Below are positions 14,002 through 19,575 of a DNA stretch of 19,575 bases, piece after piece. Location of the stretch: the NCBI GenBank assembly GCA_017472115.1, contig JAFUQW010000154.1, forward strand, positions 1-19,575, in the 5' to 3' direction. The stretch's first letter is position 1, and each line of letters opens with the position of its first letter. Position numbers and translations under genes: made by a program. This DNA is from Bacteroidales bacterium (lineage in GTDB: Bacteria; Bacteroidota; Bacteroidia; Bacteroidales; UBA932). Below the pieces are notes generated by a model. It did no database searches, was not told the DNA's origin, and saw only the letters and a program-made list of their open reading frames with translations.

Positions 14002-14958
14002 TTAGAGTTCCCAGGCAAGGGCAGAAGCGCCGAGGATGGCAGCATCAGACTCCTTGAGCTGAGAGAAGAGAATCTTCACTTTACCTCTCCACAAAGGAAG
14101 TACATTCGCATTTATAGCCTCTTCCATAGGTGCAAGGAGGAATTCTTTTGCACGTGCAAGACCTCCGAAAAGAACAATTGCTTCAGGCGAGCTGAAAGCG
14201 ATGAAGTCTGCGAAAGAACGGCCGAGGATCTCTCCGGTGAAGTTGAAGATCTTGAGAGCAAGCTTGTCACCCTCCTTGGCTGCATCATACACATCCTTCG
14301 AAGCGATCTTGTCAAGACTTCTGAGCACAGAAGGCTCATCCGAAAGTTCAAGCCACTCACGTGCGGTACGGGCAACACCTGTAGCCGAAGCATAAGTCTC
14401 AAGACATCCTGTCTTGCCGCAACCGCATGTACGTCCGTTGTTGCGGACTGCGCAAGTATGACCGAGCTCACCTGCGAAACCGTCATGTCCGTAAAGGACT
14501 TCTCCGTTGATCACGATACCGCTTCCGACACCTGTTCCGAGAGTGATCATGATGAAGTTCTTCATACCCTTGGCTGCGCCATAGGTCATCTCACCGACAG
14601 CAGCCGCATTTGCATCATTGGTAAGAGCCACTGGGATGCCGCCCATCGCCTCTGAAAGAAGCTTTGCAAACTCCACTTTCTTACGTCCCCAGAGAAGGTT
14701 AGGAGCATTTTCAATAGTTCCTGTATAATAGTTTCCGTTCGGAGCACCTACTCCTATGCCACGGATCTTGCCTTCCTTGCCGGAATCCTTGATCACCTTA
14801 TTTACGGCTTCAGCGAGCTCGGCAATATAAGGAGCGATCTCAGTATATGTGTCTGTACGGATAACGGTCTGTGAAAGTACCGTACCCATTGAATCAACCA
14901 CGCCGATCTTGGTTGTCTGTCCTCCCACATCGATTCCTACTACGCACTGTGTATTCAT
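14002..14958 (-). CDS. ROK-family sugar kinase (glucokinase-like)
   Basis: ROK proteins are sugar kinases or repressors. This 318-residue protein lacks a DNA-binding helix-turn-helix, so it is a kinase. The phosphate loop is GIDVGGQTTK (8-17). The catalytic base is Asp115 in TNDANAAAVGE, and LGTGVGSGI (140-148) is the second phosphate motif. The ROK zinc site is complete: H167 in ELGH, with C178, C180 and C185 in CGCGKTGCLE. Glucose phosphorylation to glucose-6-phosphate is the likeliest reaction, with N-acetyl-hexosamines or mannose as alternatives that motifs cannot exclude. It is cytoplasmic and monocistronic: a terminator lies downstream, and its own promoter lies upstream at about 15057-15028. 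Candidates with a different sugar would show the same signatures. Confidence 0.9.
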   Translation of the reverse strand: MNTQCVVGIDVGGQTTKIGVVDSMGTVLSQTVIRTDTYTEIAPYIAELAEAVNKVIKDSGKEGKIRGIGVGAPNGNYYTGTIENAPNLLWGRKKVEFAKLLSEAMGGIPVALTNDANAAAVGEMTYGAAKGMKNFIMITLGTGVGSGIVINGEVLYGHDGFAGELGHTCAVRNNGRTCGCGKTGCLETYASATGVARTAREWLELSDEPSVLRSLDKIASKDVYDAAKEGDKLALKIFNFTGEILGRSFADFIAFSSPEAIVLFGGLARAKEFLLAPMEEAINANVLPLWRGKVKILFSQLKESDAAILGASALAWEL

Positions 14959-15027
14959 TACTTTTGGTTTTATTTGGTTAATAATTAGTGAATTCTCAAA
15001 AAATGATTATGCAGGTCAAAACCGGCC

Positions 15028-15057
15028 CTAAGTTACAAAAAAAATCCACATGCCAAA
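15028..15057 (-). promoter_or_regulatory. Promoter of the ROK kinase gene
   Basis: The minus strand carries TTTG (15057-15054), an 18-bp spacer, then TAACTTAG (15035-15028), one base off TAnnTTTG. The predicted leader before the kinase start is about 60 bases and is AT-rich. Confidence 0.45.
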
Positions 15058-15132
15058 CCAAATACAGCACGTTTTGAAACTAAGTGATATATAAAAAAAA
15101 GTTGACCTGTATAAAGTTATTTCAGTTCAAGG

Positions 15133-15172
15133 AAAAAACAGGCTGATAAATAAGGCAGCGAAGCCTGCTGCC
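15133..15172 (-). terminator. Terminator of the non-coding RNA, with alternative stems
   Basis: On the minus strand, CAGGCT (15167-15162) pairs with AGCCTG (15144-15139) directly before TTTTTT (15138-15133). An alternative stem, GGCAGC (15172-15167) with GCTGCC (15159-15154), shares bases with it. Confidence 0.6.
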
Positions 15173-15362
15173 CTACCCGCCTTGTGCAGTGTCGTCCGTA
15201 AAACCCCCGCATTTACGGATGGACTGACTGCTCAAACCCCGTGATCCATAAAGCACTGTTAGTCAGCAAGATAATATACACGGCTCGACTGGTTTGCCAT
15301 GCGAGCCAAGTATGCTGACAAGCAGGTACCCAAGCGTTTACGCATCACAATATACAAAAATA

Positions 15363-15390
15363 GCAGGGTTCCCTCCCCAAGAAACCCTGC
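15363..15390 (-). other. GCAGGGTT/AACCCTGC hairpin followed by TATTTTTG
   Basis: An 8-bp perfect stem, extended by a G-U and a C-G pair, has an 8-base G-rich loop. On the minus strand it runs directly into TATTTTTG. It can be read as the 5' hairpin of the RNA started at 15440, as a terminator for transcripts from the AraC side, or as the spacer of a second promoter whose -7 box is TATTTTTG (15362-15355). Confidence 0.6.
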
Positions 15391-15445
15391 CGTATATAAA
15401 ACGAACTTAACAAATAGACACGAAAAAAATTTCTGATGTCTGATA

Positions 15446-15453
15446 CAAAGATA
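15446..15453 (-). promoter_or_regulatory. -7 box of the non-coding RNA
   Basis: The minus strand reads TATCTTTG, an exact consensus match, preceded by a T-rich stretch (GTTTTCG at 15477-15471) near the expected -33 position. No open reading frame of substance starts downstream. Confidence 0.55.
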
Positions 15454-15581
15454 ATGATTTTTAATCAAAACGAAAACTTTTTACAAAATTTTTAAAGAAA
15501 TTTCAATAAAACCACAAAATATCAAGCAGAAATCCACCTTTAAAGTTCATCATTTAAAATAACCTGCCGTACCGTTGTTCA

Positions 15582-16496
15582 TCATGAATTCCTATATTCG
15601 CTCGGCGTCATTCCCGTCCTTGTCTTGAAGAACTTGTAAAACACCGACTGATTCGGAAAATTAAGTCTGAACACGACCTCCTTGATGGTGACGTTTGAAT
15701 ACTTGAGAAGATTCTTCGCCTCAAGGATCACATACGCATCGATCCAGTCCGGAGCAGAACGTCCGGTAGCGGTCTTTATCAGTTTGGAAAGGTATTTAGG
15801 TGTGAGACACAGCTTGTCCGCATAGAAGCCGACATTCCTGTACTGCAGATGATATTCCGAAACAAGCTTGATGAACTGTTCGAAGATCATCTTGCTGCGG
15901 CTTGAGGATTTCCTAACCTCAGTTCCCATTTTCCTTATCTTTTCAGACCCGATTCCCGACACCACATAAAAAAGCGAGGACAGAAGTGAATTGACCGCTT
16001 CTCTTGCATTCATCACCCCGGTATTCACCACATTGCACATCAAGGTTATATAATCATGGACAATAACCTGCTGTTCCTCATTCAGATCAAGACTCGGATT
16101 ACCGAGCATAGACAAGCCCTCGTTGAAGATCTTGTTTATATCCATCCTGAGCCCGGTCACGAACTCCCGAGTCATCGCCACCACGATATAACGCTGATCC
16201 TCCTTGCTGCTGTCAACGTACTCAGACAGCTTGACCAGATTGCCAGGAACATTGAGAAACAGAGAACCGGACCTGAAATCGAATTCATTGAGATTTATAC
16301 TCATGCGCACATGTCCGCTGATGCAATATATCATCATGAAGCCATCGAAACGGCAAGGATGCATCAAAGGGCTGTTCATCTCCCGGAATCTGACATCCAT
16401 CACAAAGAAATCATCATTCAGGCTTATCGTATCTGCTTCCGGAAAACGCGAACGGAACTGTTCAAGGGTAATGTTGTAAAATTCTGTATTATTCAT
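15582..16496 (-). CDS. AraC-family transcriptional regulator
   Basis: This 304-residue protein has an N-terminal cupin-like sensing domain (about 25-130; beta-rich, with MHPCRFDGFMMIYCISGHV and GSLFLNVPGNLV) and a C-terminal AraC DNA-binding domain (about 205-303). The two helix-turn-helix units are visible as GFYADKLCLTPKYLSKLIKTATG and, second, TIKEVVFRLNFPNQSVFYKFFKTRTG (each a family motif), followed by the terminal MTPSEYRNS. It would bind DNA in response to a small ligand or surface signal. The target is not evident: it lies alone between the non-coding RNA and the acyl-CoA ligase, with its own promoter, and autoregulation is possible. It has no kinase or membrane part, so it is not a hybrid two-component regulator. 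Confidence 0.92.
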   Translation of the reverse strand: MNNTEFYNITLEQFRSRFPEADTISLNDDFFVMDVRFREMNSPLMHPCRFDGFMMIYCISGHVRMSINLNEFDFRSGSLFLNVPGNLVKLSEYVDSSKEDQRYIVVAMTREFVTGLRMDINKIFNEGLSMLGNPSLDLNEEQQVIVHDYITLMCNVVNTGVMNAREAVNSLLSSLFYVVSGIGSEKIRKMGTEVRKSSSRSKMIFEQFIKLVSEYHLQYRNVGFYADKLCLTPKYLSKLIKTATGRSAPDWIDAYVILEAKNLLKYSNVTIKEVVFRLNFPNQSVFYKFFKTRTGMTPSEYRNS

Positions 16497-16515
16497 CTTA
16501 TGGGGAATTTTTCGA

Positions 16516-16523
16516 CAAATATA
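16516..16523 (-). promoter_or_regulatory. -7 box of the AraC-family gene
   Basis: The minus strand reads TATATTTG, a TAnnTTTG match, 19 bp before the start codon. The surrounding DNA is strongly AT-rich and no definite -33 box is visible. Confidence 0.45.
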
Positions 16524-16607
16524 TAATTAATTATGTAAATACGTTCATTTTTATATCAAAAATACGACCTTTTGCAACCACACCTATGAACGAGGACATA
16601 TGTGCCG

Positions 16608-16637
16608 AAAAAGGGCGCTGAGAATTCAGCGCCCTTT
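16608..16637 (-). terminator. Terminator of the acyl-CoA ligase gene
   Basis: A perfect 12-bp stem, AAAGGGCGCTGA (16610-16621) with TCAGCGCCCTTT (16626-16637), surrounds a 4-base loop. On the minus strand it runs into TTTTTCGG, so it ends transcription from the ligase before the AraC gene. Confidence 0.9.
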
Positions 16638-16659
16638 CCCGACATATGATGAACAAGCA

Positions 16660-18570
16660 TTACAAAGATGCAAGATTCATATCATTGACGATATTCTTTC
16701 CTTCCGGTGTGTAGGCGTAGTCCATGTGAGCCTTGTATGTCTCCTCGACACGGCCACGCACTACCTTCATCGAGCTGTTCAGCAGACGGTTCTGCTCTGT
16801 CCATGGATCAGGAAGCACGCACACCGCAGCCGGAAGCCATCTTTCAGGGAATGCTCCGAAGAGACGTCCTCCCTTGCGGTACATATTGACCTCGTCCTGA
16901 AGAAGTTCGAGCATCTTCACCTTGGCCTCCTTTGTCTCAGGATCGAGACCGAGTTCCTTTGCATAAGCCTTGAGGGCCTCCTTGTTAGGGGTGATCAGTG
17001 CGATGGTATAAGGATCCTGACTGTTGTGGAGAAGGGCTCCGTCGATAAACTTCGAGCTCTCGACGAGATTCTCTTCGATTCCCTCAGGTGAATATTTCTC
17101 ACCGTCAGCCGCTATAAGAAGAGACTTGAAGCGTCCCACGACATAGAGCATCTCCTCGTCACGCATGTAACCCATGTCTCCGGTATGGAGCCAGCCGTCA
17201 ACGATCGTATCTGCAGTTGACTTAGGATTCTTCCAATAGCCCGCCATGACGTTCTCACCCTTGATGCATATCTCACCCTTCACACCGAAAGGCTGCTCGA
17301 CTCCGTCTGCATCAAGAATCTTGATCTCCATAGGAGAAACAATCTTTCCTGACGATCCGAAGATATGCTTTGCAGGAGAGTTTGCAGAGATGATAGGTGT
17401 AGCCTCGGAAAGACCATAACCCTGATACATCGGAATGCCGATAGCATAATAGTATCTCTGAAGGTCGATATCAAGGAGTGCACCTCCGCCGACGAAGAAC
17501 TTCATATTGCCACCGAGTCCCTGACGGACAGCCTTGAAGATAAGCTTGTCAAACAGAAGCATGAGAGGCTTGCGGAAGATATCGACGAACTCTGTTCCCT
17601 TGTTATAGCCTTCCTTATTATATGCGATCGCGTTCTTGAGAGCGAAGTTGTAGAGTTTCTCTATTGTCTTTCCCTTCTTTGCGATGGTGGTCTCGATATT
17701 CTTCTTGAAGCTCTTCGCGAGGGTAGGAACAGAAAGCATGACGCTTGGCTTGAGTTCCTGGATGCTTGGAGATATGTTGCGGAGGGCTTCCTTGCCGCTC
17801 TTTCCCGAAGGCACCATACCGAGTGATGCACCGTAAGACATCATAGTGTAGAAACCTGCCACATGAGCGAAACAGTGGTCAAGAGGAAGGATGATGAGCA
17901 TCTTGTCTTCCGGCCCCACACCGATTACAGAATGAGCCTGCTCGACGTTTGCAGTGTAGTTCCTGTGTGTCAGGAGGATACCCTTCGGATCAGCGGTGGT
18001 TCCCGATGTGTAGCTGATGTTTGCGTAATCATCAGGCTCGATGGACCTGTATCTCTGGACGAAGAGGTCTTCATTCTTTGCAAGGAACTCGTCTCCCATC
18101 GCGATGATGTCGCCGATATAGATCTCGTTCTCCCTCATGTCGTCGATCCTGTCAAAGATGATGACCTTCTCGACCATAGGACATTCAGGAAGGACAGCCC
18201 TGATCTTTGCAAGCTGGAACTTCGAAGTGATCACATATTTCGAATCCGAATGTTTCACACGGAACACGAGATCGTTGGTCTCACCAAGCTTGATGGAAAG
18301 CGGTACGTTCACGGCACCTGCATAAAGGACACCGAGCTCGCCGATGATCCACATGTCACGACCTTCGCTCAGATAGGAAATCTTCTCCCCTTTCTGCACT
18401 CCGAGTGCCATGAGTCCGGCCGCGATACGCTTTGCCTTTGCCAATGTCTCTTCATAAGTGGTCGGCTCCCACACATTTGTATCGAGATTCTTTTCCCAGA
18501 GGAAAGGGTTCTTCGAATACTTGGCTACATACTTCTCGACGAAGTCAATAATAGTCAATCTTTCTGCCAT
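16660..18570 (-). CDS. AMP-forming long-chain fatty acid-CoA ligase
   Basis: This enzyme activates fatty acids with ATP and CoA through an acyl-adenylate. The 636-residue length fits the long-chain FadD/FAA group. The P-loop is YTSGTTADPKG (187-197). Further adenylation motifs are GYGLSEATPIIS, the WLHTGDMGY core with the ATP-binding Asp, and VGRFKSLLIAADGEKYSPEGIE, which contains the hinge and places the following glutamates. A C-terminal extension (about 540-636) is typical of the FAA1-like group in Bacteroidota. No signal or membrane helix is present, so it acts in the cytoplasm, possibly on the inner face of the membrane. The deoxynucleoside kinase gene lies 54 bp upstream on the same strand without an evident terminator. 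It may use fatty acids released from lipids, but substrate chain length is not readable. Confidence 0.93.
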   Translation of the reverse strand: MAERLTIIDFVEKYVAKYSKNPFLWEKNLDTNVWEPTTYEETLAKAKRIAAGLMALGVQKGEKISYLSEGRDMWIIGELGVLYAGAVNVPLSIKLGETNDLVFRVKHSDSKYVITSKFQLAKIRAVLPECPMVEKVIIFDRIDDMRENEIYIGDIIAMGDEFLAKNEDLFVQRYRSIEPDDYANISYTSGTTADPKGILLTHRNYTANVEQAHSVIGVGPEDKMLIILPLDHCFAHVAGFYTMMSYGASLGMVPSGKSGKEALRNISPSIQELKPSVMLSVPTLAKSFKKNIETTIAKKGKTIEKLYNFALKNAIAYNKEGYNKGTEFVDIFRKPLMLLFDKLIFKAVRQGLGGNMKFFVGGGALLDIDLQRYYYAIGIPMYQGYGLSEATPIISANSPAKHIFGSSGKIVSPMEIKILDADGVEQPFGVKGEICIKGENVMAGYWKNPKSTADTIVDGWLHTGDMGYMRDEEMLYVVGRFKSLLIAADGEKYSPEGIEENLVESSKFIDGALLHNSQDPYTIALITPNKEALKAYAKELGLDPETKEAKVKMLELLQDEVNMYRKGGRLFGAFPERWLPAAVCVLPDPWTEQNRLLNSSMKVVRGRVEETYKAHMDYAYTPEGKNIVNDMNLASL

Positions 18571-18624
18571 AATAGTTTGGTTTAGAATTTATTACAGTTT
18601 TGTCGCTCAATGAGCGGCAACAGA

Positions 18625-19245
18625 TTATTCATTCTTGAACAGGCCGTATAGCTCCGCATCGATCCTGTCTATCACCTCCTGGAAATCCTCCGGACGGTTC
18701 TCGAATTTGATGCGGTCCACGTCAAGGATGAGCAGATTGTGCTTGTAGTCCTTGATCCAGTTCTCGTAACGCTCGTTGAGACCTGTGATGTAGTCGATAC
18801 GGATGCTCTTCTCATATTCACGACCACGCTTCTGGATCTGGCCGATGAGATTAGGAATGGAGCTGCGCAGATAAATAAGGAGATCAGGTGGATTCACAAG
18901 CGACATCATCAGGTCGAAGAGATCGGAATAGTTCTCGAAATCCCTTGTGCTCATGAGCCCCATGCCATGAAGGTTAGGGGCAAAGATACGTGCGTCCTCA
19001 TAGATGGTACGGTCCTGTATGATCACGTTATCCTCCTTGGAGATGTCAACCACATCCTTGAAACGTTTGTTGAGGAAATAAACCTGAAGGTTGAAAGACC
19101 ACCTCTCCATATCATCATAGAAATCCGCAAGATATGGATTGTAGTCAACAGACTCGAATTTCGGTGTCCATCCGTAATGGGCTGCAAGCATCTTTGTCAG
19201 AGTCGTCTTGCCGCTGCCTATATTACCAGCAATAGCTATATGCAT
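18625..19245 (-). CDS. Deoxynucleoside kinase (dNK family)
   Basis: This salvage enzyme phosphorylates deoxynucleosides to monophosphates with a nucleoside triphosphate. The 206-residue protein opens MHIAIAGNIGSGKTT, with the P-loop at 7-15. The DRS-type motif is DRTIYEDARIF (78-88), and the lid region is KRGREYEKSI (139-148), whose arginines contact phosphates. The family includes deoxyadenosine, deoxyguanosine and deoxycytidine kinases, and specificity is not clear from motifs. Together with the nucleoside-transporter-like gene at the left edge it indicates nucleoside salvage in this organism, although the two are 19 kb apart. It has its own upstream promoter box and is divergent from the MBL-fold gene. 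Confidence 0.9.
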   Translation of the reverse strand: MHIAIAGNIGSGKTTLTKMLAAHYGWTPKFESVDYNPYLADFYDDMERWSFNLQVYFLNKRFKDVVDISKEDNVIIQDRTIYEDARIFAPNLHGMGLMSTRDFENYSDLFDLMMSLVNPPDLLIYLRSSIPNLIGQIQKRGREYEKSIRIDYITGLNERYENWIKDYKHNLLILDVDRIKFENRPEDFQEVIDRIDAELYGLFKNE

Positions 19246-19295
19246 ATATGTATATTTTTAATTTCCTTTTTGGTTCATTTATATCCAATATTCAG

Positions 19296-19303
19296 CAAAA
19301 ATA
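19296..19303 (-). promoter_or_regulatory. -7 box of the deoxynucleoside kinase gene
   Basis: The minus strand reads TATTTTTG, a TAnnTTTG match, about 50 bp upstream of the kinase start. No -33 box is obvious. Confidence 0.45.
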
Positions 19304-19316
19304 GCAAACCTTTTCT

Positions 19317-19324
19317 TATTTTTG
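19317..19324 (+). promoter_or_regulatory. -7 box of the MBL-fold gene
   Basis: TATTTTTG on the plus strand matches TAnnTTTG, 24 bp before the start codon. It faces away from the identical octamer on the other strand, 13 bp to the left. Confidence 0.45.
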
Positions 19325-19348
19325 TGTGTTTTTAAGAAAATATTGGAA

Positions 19349-19575
19349 ATGAAAATAGAATATTTCACATTCAACGCCTTTCAGGAGCGTTGCAGTATCA
19401 TCAGTGACAATGCAGGCAGATGTGCCATCGTCGATCCGGGGTGCGGAACAGGCTCGGAGACAGATTCTCTGAAGGATCATATTTCCTCGAATGGTCTGAA
19501 TCCGGTCTGCATAATGCTGACACACGGTCATTTCGACCATGTGCTGGGCGTGGCGGCTCTTTCCAGGGCATACGA
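19349..19575 (+). CDS. MBL-fold metallo-hydrolase, N-terminal fragment
   Basis: From ATG 19349 the frame stays open to the window edge (75 complete codons). It reads MKIEYFTFNAFQERCSIISDN, then CAIVDPG, and carries the metal-binding motif THGHFDH (HxHxDH), the hallmark of metallo-beta-lactamase-fold hydrolases. The short N-terminus with IVDPG before the motif suits the glyoxalase II-like or hydroxyacylglutathione-hydrolase-like branch common in Bacteroidota. The catalytic domain is cut off, so the substrate cannot be named. It is transcribed divergently from the deoxynucleoside kinase. Confidence 0.9.
   Translation, partial: MKIEYFTFNAFQERCSIISDNAGRCAIVDPGCGTGSETDSLKDHISSNGLNPVCIMLTHGHFDHVLGVAALSRAY

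Larger units (their letters stand above)
15133..15440 (-). ncRNA. Structured non-coding RNA, candidate 6S-like / Bacteroidales-1 RNA
   Basis: This gene-free stretch is more GC-rich than its flanks and shows long-range complementarity on the minus strand. A closing helix pairs 15328-15318 with 15185-15174 (TACCTGCTTGT with ACAAGGCGGGTA, one bulge and one G-U). Inside are a two-part hairpin (CAGCA 15317-15313 with TGCTG 15268-15264; GGCTCG 15307-15302 with CGAGCC 15287-15282), a CAGTG/CACTG helix (15258-15254 with 15091+100-87+100, that is 15191-15187), and an 8-bp hairpin, TCCGTAAA/TTTACGGA (15219-15212 with 15202-15195). A consensus promoter box at 15453-15446 and a U-run terminator at about 15133 bound it. 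A second box at 15362-15355 could give a shorter RNA of about 215 bases. The promoter, folded body and terminator match what I recall of Bacteroidales-1 RNA, thought to be the 6S RNA of this order. The family name is uncertain. RNase P, tmRNA and SRP signatures are absent. Confidence 0.6.

Noticed and set aside
13963..14655. Plus-strand open frame (230 codons) over the ROK kinase gene
   Set aside because: It begins within the terminator stem and runs antisense through a clear kinase gene; the translation is serine- and cysteine-rich without domains.
15133..15440. RNase P RNA, tmRNA or SRP RNA
   Set aside because: I could not find the conserved cores of these RNAs (the GAGGAAAGUCC-like region, the tRNA-like ends, or the GGAAGCAGC-type tetraloop domain) on either strand.
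15259..15468. Minus-strand 69-codon frame in the non-coding stretch
   Set aside because: It lies within the folded RNA region, starts at its promoter box, and shows no protein-like features.
17863..18585. Plus-strand open frame (240 codons) opposite the acyl-CoA ligase
   Set aside because: It mirrors the codons of the ligase, is rich in D, H and V as typical for antisense shadows, and has no motif.
18571..18624. CGCTC/GAGCG hairpin between the kinase and ligase genes as a terminator
   Set aside because: The stem is only 5 bp (8 with a mismatch) and is not followed by a U-run.

Overview
The window looks like a chromosomal segment of an anaerobic Bacteroidales (Bacteroidota) genome. The reasons are several promoters with the Bacteroidota -7 box (TAnnTTTG), few Shine-Dalgarno sequences, the tgt/LptF-LptG pair, a short SSB, a Bacteroidota-type zinc-ribbon protein, and an oxygen-sensitive pyruvate formate-lyase system. 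Family or genus cannot be fixed from this sequence. No phage, integrase, insertion sequence, CRISPR array, tRNA or rRNA gene was seen.

Layout, left to right. (1) 1-88: 5' end of a nucleoside-transporter-like MFS gene running off the left edge, divergent from tgt. (2) 223-2449: tgt and an LptF/LptG permease, 4 bp apart, closed by a strong bidirectional terminator. (3) 2575-5066, minus: a lipoprotein M3 peptidase (Dcp type) and, upstream, a small zinc-ribbon protein. (4) 5067-5555: a 490-bp divergent non-coding gap with nested inverted repeats, then ssb. (5) 6056-9043: pflB and pflA with a perfect terminator. (6) 9154-13934: a four-gene same-strand block bounded by terminators: patatin-like phospholipase, a membrane NapH-NapG-like six-cluster ferredoxin fusion, a Tat-exported lipoprotein aldo/keto reductase with two 4Fe-4S motifs, and a YhhN-type lysoplasmalogenase. 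(7) 14002-14958, minus: ROK sugar kinase. (8) 15133-15440, minus: a gene-free stretch with a Bacteroidota promoter, several long-range helices and a terminator, which I read as a structured non-coding RNA. (9) 15582-19245, minus: AraC-family regulator, long-chain acyl-CoA ligase and deoxynucleoside kinase. (10) 19349 to the right edge: start of an MBL-fold hydrolase, divergent from the kinase.

How the genes may fit together. PflB/PflA handle anaerobic pyruvate cleavage. The block 9154-13934 is the most intriguing part. The predicted activities form a possible chain: acyl ester release (patatin), vinyl-ether cleavage to a fatty aldehyde (lysoplasmalogenase), and redox conversion of a carbonyl by an exported aldo/keto reductase wired to the membrane through a fused NapGH-type electron conduit. 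That chain is inference. The individual family assignments rest on visible motifs. A short dispersed repeat (GATYCTTC...TCAGRATGAC) occurs three times within about 3.5 kb, once inside a coding sequence where it has grown into an in-frame heptapeptide repeat next to an internal twin-arginine segment.
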